DNA of 6,076 bases. Origin: Parachlamydiaceae bacterium. GTDB taxonomy: Bacteria > Chlamydiota > Chlamydiia > Chlamydiales > Parachlamydiaceae. Numbering within the stretch: position 1 is the first letter of the stretch; each line of letters starts with the position of its first letter. The translations under genes were made by a program, and so were the position numbers. Location: contig JACDDG010000160.1 of the NCBI GenBank assembly GCA_013817115.1, positions 1-6,076 on the forward strand, read 5' to 3'. Positions 1 through 5,930 of the stretch are shown here, piece by piece. The notes below the pieces were generated by a model. It searched no databases. It was not told the origin of the DNA and saw only the letters and a program-made list of their open reading frames with translations.

Positions 1-1644
1 ATGAATTTGATCAAACTGGCTAGAATTTTTGCCATCTTGGGGCTCACAAAGGCAATGGTACCACTTCCGCGAGGAATTTCCAGCGATCAAGTGCATTCCT
101 TTCTACAGGCAGCAGCGCCGGAAGTATTTGTGCTATGGAAACAGTTAGGGAATCTTTACTCTACCTACGTCGAAGGGTACTCCCCATTTTTGGAACGGCC
201 AGAACCAGCTAAGATTCTCCTCGCCATTGAAAATACAATAAAATCTGCCTTTGAAAAAGCTGGAAAAGAGGATCCGATTTTTGAAAAGCTAGGTTTATCA
301 AACGATTTGCTCGAGTGGATTCAAGAGCGCAAAGATGCTGGCCATTATTTGATGGTTCGCAGCACTGGGGCTGAGGACTCACTTCAAACGGCTAATGCCG
401 GGGGAAATGTCAGCAAGTCCTACGTAATACCTGAACGAGAGCAATTCTGTAATGCATTGGGAGAGGTTGCAGCATCCTATTTTGGATACGCTTCCCTTCA
501 GAATCGCCTCAATGCGCAAGAGAATCCATTTAAATCCGACTTGAAGCTGGCCGTGACAGCCCAAGAGTTGATCGGTGAGACTATCGGTGGATCGAGCGAT
601 GAGAAGGATATTCCTGTCTCCCTGGTTCTTTTCACTAATGAACCTTTTTATACAGGCAATGAGTCATTCCGAGTCATGCGCCTCAGCGCCACATTAGGTC
701 ATGGAGAAGGGATCGTAGGCAATCAAGGCATCGCTTGCGATACAGCCTTGATTCTGATTTCTCAAGTCGACCCGTCAAAACTATACATTGTCTACGACAA
801 CAAAGCCAAGCCTGAAAGGCTGGCCCACATTCTGAATGAACAGGGAGAAGTAATCCTTGGAAAAATCGCCAATCCTTCAAGCCTGATCAATAAGCCGGTG
901 CTGACTCATCAACAAATTAAAGACCTCTATCTCACCGGGATCACCACAGAAAAATACTTCGAAAACCATGCCTCAGATATGGAAATTGTAATCAAGAAAG
1001 ATCAAATTTATGCAGTTCAGGCGCGCCCCATTAATCGTCCATTGCTGCTTCCTACCCACCTAGATATGCGCAAAGTCGCCGAGCTTCCTGCTTCTCCCAT
1101 CGTCGAAAAGATTCAAGCCGAAATGATCGTTCCCGGAAAAGCGTCCGTTGTCATCGTCCGCAATGCCAGGAAGGTGCTTTTTGCACGCACTTTAGAAGAG
1201 GCTGAGAAAAAATATGTCAAAGGTAAACATCAGATCGTCTTAGTTTGCAAGGACGAACCGGCGAATTCCCATCCGGTTGTCAATTTCAGCGGACTTGGAA
1301 TACCCTGCCTCTTTTTACCTGAGGGGGAAACAGCTGAAAAAATGCTGGAACAGATCTTTCGGCATCACAAACTAGCTGTTTGCGTCCAAACCGCGACTCT
1401 AAACCTATGGGATACTAGCAAAGGCAAGATTGAAGAGTGCGTTTCAGAAGGATTTGCCGTACACCCAGCAAAAATTATTGTTTCCTTGCCCATAGAGAAG
1501 GCACCGCCCATCGCCGAGACCACTACTAAGATATCACAAGACGTAAAAAATGCCCTTTTAGAGATCCGGAGTGCTGTCATAAGCGAAGTAGCATTAAAGA
1601 AATTGCAAGAGCCTGAGGCAGCATGCGTTCGTATCCGGCATTAA
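1..1644 (+). CDS. PEP synthase/PPDK-type ATP-binding and phosphohistidine domain protein (N-terminal part of a frameshifted gene)
   Basis: This 547-residue product begins with the ATP-grasp domain of pyruvate phosphate dikinase / PEP synthase (about residues 5-345). Visible motifs are a degenerate N-terminal 'VPLPRGIS' (family VPxGF), 'MVRSTGAEDS' at 118-127 (family VRSSxxxED, with Arg120), 'GHGEGIVGNQG' at 233-243 (family GLGE), and 'DMEIVI...VQARPI' at 326-344, which closes the nucleotide site. A swivel domain follows (about 370-445); 'NSHPVVNFSGLGIPCLF' matches the family's TSHxAIxAReLGIPAVVG, so His424 is the likely phosphoryl-carrying residue. In the family, ATP phosphorylates this His, which hands phosphate to an acceptor bound on a third domain. 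Here the PEP/pyruvate barrel is absent, so the acceptor is unknown and PEP synthase activity should not be assumed. The reading frame ends at TAA (1642-1644) just as the protein enters a Lys/Glu-rich helix, and coding continues in the next frame. The ATG is the first base of the window, so the start and ribosome binding site cannot be checked. Location is probably cytoplasmic. Confidence 0.85.
   Translation: MNLIKLARIFAILGLTKAMVPLPRGISSDQVHSFLQAAAPEVFVLWKQLGNLYSTYVEGYSPFLERPEPAKILLAIENTIKSAFEKAGKEDPIFEKLGLSNDLLEWIQERKDAGHYLMVRSTGAEDSLQTANAGGNVSKSYVIPEREQFCNALGEVAASYFGYASLQNRLNAQENPFKSDLKLAVTAQELIGETIGGSSDEKDIPVSLVLFTNEPFYTGNESFRVMRLSATLGHGEGIVGNQGIACDTALILISQVDPSKLYIVYDNKAKPERLAHILNEQGEVILGKIANPSSLINKPVLTHQQIKDLYLTGITTEKYFENHASDMEIVIKKDQIYAVQARPINRPLLLPTHLDMRKVAELPASPIVEKIQAEMIVPGKASVVIVRNARKVLFARTLEEAEKKYVKGKHQIVLVCKDEPANSHPVVNFSGLGIPCLFLPEGETAEKMLEQIFRHHKLAVCVQTATLNLWDTSKGKIEECVSEGFAVHPAKIIVSLPIEKAPPIAETTTKISQDVKNALLEIRSAVISEVALKKLQEPEAACVRIRH
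1598..1644 (+). other. Frameshift site joining the two halves of the large gene
   Basis: Frame 1 is open to the TAA at 1642-1644. The frame used by the downstream coding region is open from 1598 (after a TAA at 1595-1597) through 4237. The two frames therefore overlap only at 1598-1641, and the change of frame must lie there; it needs a +1 shift (one extra base, or two missing). The roughly 85 codons between 1598 and the GTG at 1853 contain no stop and read as an amphipathic, Lys/Glu/Ala-rich helix ('KAKERSLKDQIRKIEEAGKF', 'KDALAAIKEIKKAV'), which continues the helical style on both sides. I see no prfB-like slippery site with an upstream Shine-Dalgarno sequence, so a mutation or sequence error is likelier than programmed frameshifting. 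Confidence 0.8.
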
Positions 1645-1852
1645 AGCCAAGGAAAGGAGCCTTAAAGACCAAATTAGAAAAATCGAAGAAGCTGGGAAGT
1701 TTGTCCCGGCAAAAGCTAAAGATGCGCTGGCAGCAATAAAAGAGATTAAGAAAGCAGTATACTGTGCTTTTGCTCAGACTTCAGCAACTTTTACGAATAT
1801 TGACAAAGGCGACAAGCTTCAACCTCTTCTCCACGTCAAAATCCTAGAGGCG

Positions 1853-4237
1853 GTGCTGATCAGCATTCCTAAAAATAACCGCAGCGTCGGGCAATATAGC
1901 GTTCTCGATATAGAACCGATTCTAGAAGCAACGCAAGAGCTTGTCGATTATCAAAGCGAACTTAGCCATTTGGCTCATTTTGGCGATATCCTCTTAGCTG
2001 GATCGAAAGCGATGCATCCGGATACAAAAATCCAATGGACAGCCTTCTTAAAGCAACTTGAGCCTCAAGTTGAAAAAGGAGGGATCACAAAAGAGAAAGC
2101 TCATTCCCTAAATGAAATGATCGCTCTACTGGAAAATTTCGGCGTGCTCTCCGCTTGGATGACCCTATTTTTCCCGGCCAGCTACTCCCCAATTCATTCC
2201 CCGCTAGAAATCTTAGACCTTCTCCTGAATGACTTGCCGGAATGGCAAATTGATTCAGTCCATCTGCTCTTAAAAGAAAAGGCTGCTCTTCAATCCTCCC
2301 GGGGAAGGATGGATGACCTAGCCGATCCAAATACTTTTGAAAAAGCTTGGGAGGAACTCCAGCGCATTGTAAAACATTTCACGGTTGAAAGCCAAACAGT
2401 CAAGATGAAAGAGCTCTTGACAGAATCCGCCCCGCTTGTTCAGATGATGGCATTGGAAACTATGAAAGAGCTGGTGGATGTTTTTGATAGCTCCATAAAA
2501 TCGATGAAAGCAAGCTCCAAATGGTGTGACGAGGAAAAAGTCAAACAATTTAATAAGATGCTGCATCCCTACAAAGATCTTTTGCAAGATTGGGGAAAAA
2601 ACCTCATTGATACTTCTAGCATCCCTGTGCATAAAGGTTGGACTTGTAATATTTATTTGGAGGCATTGAATTCCCTATTAGACTTTAATTTAAAAACTAA
2701 CCATTCTGGCCAGCTTAACCCTTCTTCGGACTTTAGCGTAGCGGCAGCGGTGTTGGGGTCAACGACTGCATTTAATAGACATTATCCCAACACCCTTGAA
2801 GATTTTTTTACTTTGGTTCATCAAAATCTTTTGATGTTTGTCTCGAACTTGAACAATCAATTATGTCAGCAGGGCCTGTTAGAAAAGGCCCGATTTCCCC
2901 TTTTAATTAGTGGAGGGCTCGAATCCATAAACGGCACAAATTTAGGAAGAAACATTCAGAGAACCGGAATGGAGATCAGTGATCAGGGGATCGACATAAG
3001 TTACAATGTTCCTCTAGGAAACCACAGTGGCCAAATTCTCGTTTATGATAAAGAAACAGGAAACGTCAAATTAAAAGCGCTTTTACTAGGGAAATCAACT
3101 AGCGGACGATGGAATTTTATCAAATTAAGAGCGTTTATTTTTGACAAGGCTGCTCTCTTGCGCTTAGTAGAACCAGTCTATGTCAATAGACAAGAAGTTT
3201 CCTTTTCATGGGAAATAAAGAATTTAGATGAGCTTAAAGTCGCTCTCTCAGAATATAATAAGATGGCAGAAATAAGCATGGGCTCCATAGAAGAATACCC
3301 CGAAAATTACAATTTAGATAATCTCCTCTTTCAAAAAAGCCTGGACAGCGATAAATATCAACTTCGTGATTTCATGGAAGATCTTCAAAAAATGATCTTG
3401 GAAAACGATGAGTCGTTGAGTTTAGTTGCTCATTGCGAATTAAAAAAATTACTTTCCATTGAGAAGTTAGAAAAATATTGCCATGAAGGCATTTACGAAA
3501 AGTTTATCTCCTTTATTCAAAGAGAGATCCAGAATCCCCAACCAAAAATTCGTCAAATAGCATTTGAGCTATTAACAAAATTATGTGAAATGGGGTATGG
3601 GATTCCAGATGCTATCGCTGTTTGCGATGATTGGCTTGATAATGACGAAACTGAAATACTTTGCATTGATTTGTATTCTAAACTCGTTGCAAAAGGTTAT
3701 TGTTTTGAAAAGGCTTCTAAAATCATAGAGGAAAGAATTAATTCGAAAGACAGAGATCTGCACAATTCAGTTTTACGTTTGCTATGTGAACTAATTTCTC
3801 AAGACCAACAGGTAGCTAATGGCATAATTGCTGCTGTAAAATATTTCCAAAGTTTTTATACGCTAAATGAGCTTTCCATGGAATTATGGACCAGGTTATT
3901 ATCACGCGATCAGGGTTTCGACGAAGCAATTTCATTAGCTAAATCTAGTAACAATAATCCGTTCTGGAATTTAATCCTTGCCAAAGGTAAGGGAAAGGGA
4001 GTCGATGAAGCAAACTATTTGGCAGAGAAGGGCATTGCAAGTGATAAAGTAGACGAGCAAATAAATGCTATTGGATTATACCGCCAACTTGTAAAAAATA
4101 AATATAGCATTAATACAGCCATTCATGTCGCCAAAAATACCGTCAGTAGTACTATTAGAGGTGTCAAATTTCTTGGCCAATTATTGTGGAGTGAGCTCCA
4201 AAATATCGGTGCGGTTGACGGACCTATCGATACTTAG
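1853..4237 (+). CDS. Large helical protein with a beta-rich middle domain and C-terminal HEAT-like repeats (C-terminal part of the frameshifted gene)
   Basis: The 794-residue product starts at GTG 1853, simply the first usual start codon in a frame that is open back to 1598. There is no convincing ribosome binding site, so I read it as the continuation of the upstream dikinase-like gene. Residues 1-335 are mainly alpha-helical (for example 'LSHLAHFGDILLAGSKAMHP' and 'LEDFFTLVHQNLLMFVSNLN') and I do not recognise them. Residues about 345-455 look beta-rich, with alternating strands around 'GIDISYNVPLGNHSGQILVY', 'KLKALLLGKSTSGRWNFIKL' and 'QEVSFSWEI'; no family comes to mind. From about 560 to 770 there are five or six degenerate units of 33-40 residues with a pattern like (F/L)xLLxxLxxxGYxxxxAIxxAxxxI, for instance 'AFELLTKLCEMGYGIPDAIA', 'CIDLYSKLVAKGYCFEKASK' and 'AIGLYRQLVKNKYSINTAIH'. 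These resemble HEAT/ARM solenoid repeats, which usually bind other proteins. No signal peptide or membrane segment is seen. A 73-base hairpin begins three bases after the TAG stop. Confidence 0.82.
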   Translation: MLISIPKNNRSVGQYSVLDIEPILEATQELVDYQSELSHLAHFGDILLAGSKAMHPDTKIQWTAFLKQLEPQVEKGGITKEKAHSLNEMIALLENFGVLSAWMTLFFPASYSPIHSPLEILDLLLNDLPEWQIDSVHLLLKEKAALQSSRGRMDDLADPNTFEKAWEELQRIVKHFTVESQTVKMKELLTESAPLVQMMALETMKELVDVFDSSIKSMKASSKWCDEEKVKQFNKMLHPYKDLLQDWGKNLIDTSSIPVHKGWTCNIYLEALNSLLDFNLKTNHSGQLNPSSDFSVAAAVLGSTTAFNRHYPNTLEDFFTLVHQNLLMFVSNLNNQLCQQGLLEKARFPLLISGGLESINGTNLGRNIQRTGMEISDQGIDISYNVPLGNHSGQILVYDKETGNVKLKALLLGKSTSGRWNFIKLRAFIFDKAALLRLVEPVYVNRQEVSFSWEIKNLDELKVALSEYNKMAEISMGSIEEYPENYNLDNLLFQKSLDSDKYQLRDFMEDLQKMILENDESLSLVAHCELKKLLSIEKLEKYCHEGIYEKFISFIQREIQNPQPKIRQIAFELLTKLCEMGYGIPDAIAVCDDWLDNDETEILCIDLYSKLVAKGYCFEKASKIIEERINSKDRDLHNSVLRLLCELISQDQQVANGIIAAVKYFQSFYTLNELSMELWTRLLSRDQGFDEAISLAKSSNNNPFWNLILAKGKGKGVDEANYLAEKGIASDKVDEQINAIGLYRQLVKNKYSINTAIHVAKNTVSSTIRGVKFLGQLLWSELQNIGAVDGPIDT

Positions 4238-4240
4238 TGG

Positions 4241-4313
4241 TAGGGCCAGTCCTCCTTTATTCGCTTAAATTCGCCTCCGGCAAATTTAAGTGAATAGAGG
4301 AGGACTGGCCCTA
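4241..4313. repeat. 73-base near-perfect inverted repeat (long hairpin), possible miniature element
   Basis: Two 35-base arms (4241-4275 and 4279-4313) flank a three-base loop TCC. The outer 16 pairs are perfect, beginning TAGGGCCAGTCCTCC and ending GGAGGACTGGCCCTA. Inside, only positions 4257/4297 and 4263/4291 (both G-T wobbles) and 4272/4282 (C-A) depart from Watson-Crick pairing. The hairpin lies between two convergent genes, starting three bases after the + strand stop, and could slow or stop transcription from either side. No T-run follows on either strand, so it is not a standard intrinsic terminator. Its ends in TA and its perfect outer arms would also fit a tiny MITE or REP-like element inserted at a TA. 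The G-T rather than random mismatches hint that RNA pairing may be maintained. Confidence 0.85.
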
Positions 4314-4350
4314 AAGAAGTTGATGAATACGGCAGATAGCCCTGTGATAC

Positions 4351-4430
4351 TTATACCGAAGTGCGTCCAAATTTTGGATTTTGGCAAAGAGAAAGCTCCC
4401 GCGATTAAGCGATCAAAAACGACCCCATAT
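4351..4430. repeat. Dispersed palindromic element, copy 1 (left arm only)
   Basis: This stretch begins TTATACCGAAGTGC and matches 5931-6012 with about six substitutions and one single-base indel, including a 35-base exact block (4386-4420 equals 5967-6001). It corresponds to the left end and left arm of the fuller copy at the window's right edge. The matching right arm is missing: after 'CCCCATAT' the sequence turns into AT-rich and then unrelated GC-rich DNA. Within the arm, 'CAAAAACGACCC' agrees with the reverse complement of the right arm of the other copy better than with that copy's own left arm ('CAAAAACAGCCC'). That suggests copy 1 was once a full palindrome that lost half. It contains no open reading frame of note. 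Confidence 0.85.
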
Positions 4431-4453
4431 TTAATTAACTCATAAAGTGGGTG

Positions 4454-4516
4454 GGATCTTCGGGGCTTACCGCGCCCCTCCGGAGAGCTTCATGGCGACA
4501 ACGCCACCGAAGTTAA
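4454..4516. other. GC-rich structured block downstream of the - strand gene, possible repeat fragment or transcript 3' end
   Basis: This short block is clearly richer in G+C than its surroundings and contains several small palindromes. GGGGC (4462-4466) pairs with GCCCC (4474-4478) across a seven-base loop. CTCCGGAG (4478-4485) is self-complementary. TGGCG (4493-4497) pairs with CGCCA (4502-4506) around ACAA, and CTTCGG (about 4459-4464) pairs with CCGAAG (about 4507-4512) around the whole. It lies immediately past the stop codon of the - strand gene, so it may form that transcript's structured 3' end. No T-run follows the hairpins, so a standard rho-independent terminator is not shown. It could equally be a fragment of another dispersed repeat. 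Confidence 0.5.
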
Positions 4517-4519
4517 TGA

Positions 4520-5656
4520 CTATTTCTTAAGATCTATTCTCGTATCGTCCAATCGCACTTCAGGAATTTTATATTCTTTCCCATCCACATTGAGGATGAG
4601 TGTTTTTACGGAATTATAGGCGGTATCCATGAAAAGATCATTAAAATTGACCCCGGCAGGTAAGACGATTTTCTCGTTACGAAGAAAATGGTAAACAAAT
4701 TCATGTGTGACATCACGATAGTACTGATTTGCGCCATATAGAGCAGAAAGCATTCCTACTTCTTTTTGAGTAGTTTGCTCTGAAGGATTCATCGCACGGA
4801 AAAATGGAACACCAATAAACTCATGGGGTTTATGGCTGGTAAAAATAAGCTCCCATGACCACTCCATATACCTGCTTGTAAAATAATTGCTGTTGCTATG
4901 ATTATCTTGGGAGGTAGTATTCCGTGTTTTTGTTATCGGATCATATCCTGTTGTAACTTCACCAATGGTATTGTTCACAAGCCACAAGTACATAGCACTA
5001 TAAAACTCTTTTGGTAAGCTCCTAATTCTTTCACGACTCACTACAAATTGTGCACAGGAGCGTTTTCCTTGTGTAAAATTTCCATAATTTTCAATATCAC
5101 CAAACCAAGGAGCCATTGTGTTGATCCACCAGCCTGATTCCATCATTCTGGGAATTTGGGGAGCGACGTCCCCCATAATACTGATGTTAAAATTCCAGAA
5201 TCCCCGGGTTTTTGACTGGGCATACTTTATCTCAAAATCAGGGGAATTTAGAAGATCGACCAAGCTTCCTTCATGGTGAGCTTTATATTCATATTGGTAG
5301 ACCTGAATAACGTTCTCAGGCAGATCGTCGTAAAATTGAGCAATAAATTTTAAAAGGTTGGTTTCTGCTTTTGCTTTATTGATGGCATTGAAAGGCTCTT
5401 CTTCCGGTTTGTTTTTTTTATAGATAATATGGGGGAAATGCAAGCGCGAGGCCCACTCAATGTCGCCATCATATTGATGTACAATCACTAAAAATTGCGT
5501 ATCATTAGGCCAATATTTGCCATTATTTTCATATGGTGGTAAATCAGCTTTAAAGACTTCCACCTTCTTAGTATTAGGAAAATTGGCTTCTGCTGAACAA
5601 GTTAAGGTAATACAAAGAAAGACTGTTAAGATAGACAGCCTAAGAATATTTTTCAT
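4520..5656 (-). CDS. Exported DUF3431 family protein with C-terminal YG-DVT type domain
   Basis: The 378-residue protein starts at ATG 5656 with a typical signal peptide: a short basic N terminus (MKNILR), a hydrophobic core (about 7-18) and a likely signal peptidase I site after 'SAEA' near residue 24. The body shows the DUF3431 pattern: 'FLVIVHQYDGDIEWASRL' (55-72), 'LLKFIAQFYDDLPENVIQVY' (101-120), the hallmark 'CAQFVVSRERIRSLPKEFY' (201-219) and 'YMEWSWELIF' (263-272). The function of DUF3431 is not established to my knowledge, and the family is best known to me from fungi. Residues about 303-368 ('SALYGANQYYRDVTHEFV', 'NDLFMDTAYNSVKTLILNVD') follow a pattern YG...DVT...N.LF.D...K.L.V..G that I associate with a beta domain in varied bacterial and eukaryotic proteins (DUF3395-like), a weaker match. 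Only a poor ribosome binding site (GGA, six bases before ATG) is seen. The gene stands alone, convergent to the large + strand gene. It is probably periplasmic or secreted. Confidence 0.92.
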   Translation of the reverse strand: MKNILRLSILTVFLCITLTCSAEANFPNTKKVEVFKADLPPYENNGKYWPNDTQFLVIVHQYDGDIEWASRLHFPHIIYKKNKPEEEPFNAINKAKAETNLLKFIAQFYDDLPENVIQVYQYEYKAHHEGSLVDLLNSPDFEIKYAQSKTRGFWNFNISIMGDVAPQIPRMMESGWWINTMAPWFGDIENYGNFTQGKRSCAQFVVSRERIRSLPKEFYSAMYLWLVNNTIGEVTTGYDPITKTRNTTSQDNHSNSNYFTSRYMEWSWELIFTSHKPHEFIGVPFFRAMNPSEQTTQKEVGMLSALYGANQYYRDVTHEFVYHFLRNEKIVLPAGVNFNDLFMDTAYNSVKTLILNVDGKEYKIPEVRLDDTRIDLKK

Positions 5657-5717
5657 TTAAAATCCGTGATTAAAACCAGCAGGATTCAATTGAGGACAAG
5701 AATTAATTCACTCTGCC

Positions 5718-5745
5718 ATTGTTGCGTAAGGAACACCAAAGTCAA
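5718..5745 (-). promoter_or_regulatory. Weak candidate promoter for the DUF3431 gene
   Basis: On the - strand, TTGACT (5745-5740) is followed after 16 bases by AACAAT (5723-5718). The -35 box matches the sigma-70 consensus at five of six positions and the -10 box at four of six. Transcription would start near 5711, giving a leader of about 55 bases before the ATG at 5656. The AT-rich stretch farther upstream (5746-5830) could hold alternatives, so this is only the best visible candidate. Confidence 0.25.
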
Positions 5746-5861
5746 GTGTATATAACATATGATGATTAAAATCAGATTTTTTTCTCGTACTTCATATTAC
5801 CAAGAAAGTTAATTAAATTTTACACGCAGAATTTCATCGATTGTTGACTCAAGGTCACATC

Positions 5862-5890
5862 TTGGGACGAAACCAGTAAGCTGTTATAAT
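5862..5890 (+). promoter_or_regulatory. Candidate + strand sigma-70 promoter with extended -10
   Basis: TTGGGA (5862-5867, four of six matches to TTGACA) is followed after exactly 17 bases by a perfect TATAAT (5885-5890). The -10 box is preceded by TG at 5882-5883, which forms the extended -10 motif TGnTATAAT. Predicted transcription starts near 5897 and runs rightwards into the palindromic element beginning at 5931. Any gene it serves must lie beyond the window, or the transcript is non-coding. TATAAT-like strings are frequent in AT-rich DNA, so chance remains possible. Confidence 0.4.
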
Positions 5891-5930
5891 TTCCTTAAAT
5901 TGGGACACACCGTCGCTGTACATCGGTAAT

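Larger units (their letters stand above)
5657..5930. other. AT-rich intergenic region upstream of the DUF3431 gene
   Basis: No credible coding frame, tRNA or tandem repeat is seen here. The region is AT-rich, especially 5746-5820, which includes a 'TTAATTAAATTTT' tract (5810-5821). It contains the weak - strand promoter candidate and a better + strand candidate at 5862-5890. Just before the palindromic element, TCGGTA (5923-5928) is complementary to TACCGA (5934-5939) inside the element's end, which may be a relic of another element end or a small hairpin at the boundary. Confidence 0.6.

Noticed and set aside
1..1644. Genuine PEP synthase (ppsA) or pyruvate phosphate dikinase (ppdK)
   Set aside because: The catalytic PEP/pyruvate-binding barrel is absent and the following sequence is unrelated, so only the ATP-binding and phosphohistidine parts are supported.
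1590..1650. Programmed +1 frameshifting like prfB
   Set aside because: No CTT-TGA-type slippery codon and no Shine-Dalgarno sequence at the right distance before the TAA; a mutation or sequence error is simpler.
379..2632. Open frames on the - strand at 379-564, 683-880, 1365-1580, 2085-2330 and 2318-2632
   Set aside because: They lie opposite well-supported + strand coding sequence, are short, and their proteins show no family motif or consistent start signals.
3581..3763. 60-residue - strand open frame
   Set aside because: It is antisense to the HEAT-like repeat region and has no independent support.
4241..4313. Standard rho-independent terminator
   Set aside because: The stem is strong but neither strand has a T-run after it, and the arms are much longer than in usual terminators.
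4435..4530. Short + strand open frame through the GC-rich block, ending in '...MATTPPKLMTIS'
   Set aside because: Its only ATG gives 12 residues, there is no ribosome binding site, and the nested palindromes explain the sequence better as structured DNA or RNA.
5590..5656. Lipoprotein signal peptide, from the Cys at residue 20 of the DUF3431 protein
   Set aside because: The residues before Cys are L-T, without the small residue at -1 that the lipobox needs; 'SAEA' suits signal peptidase I better.
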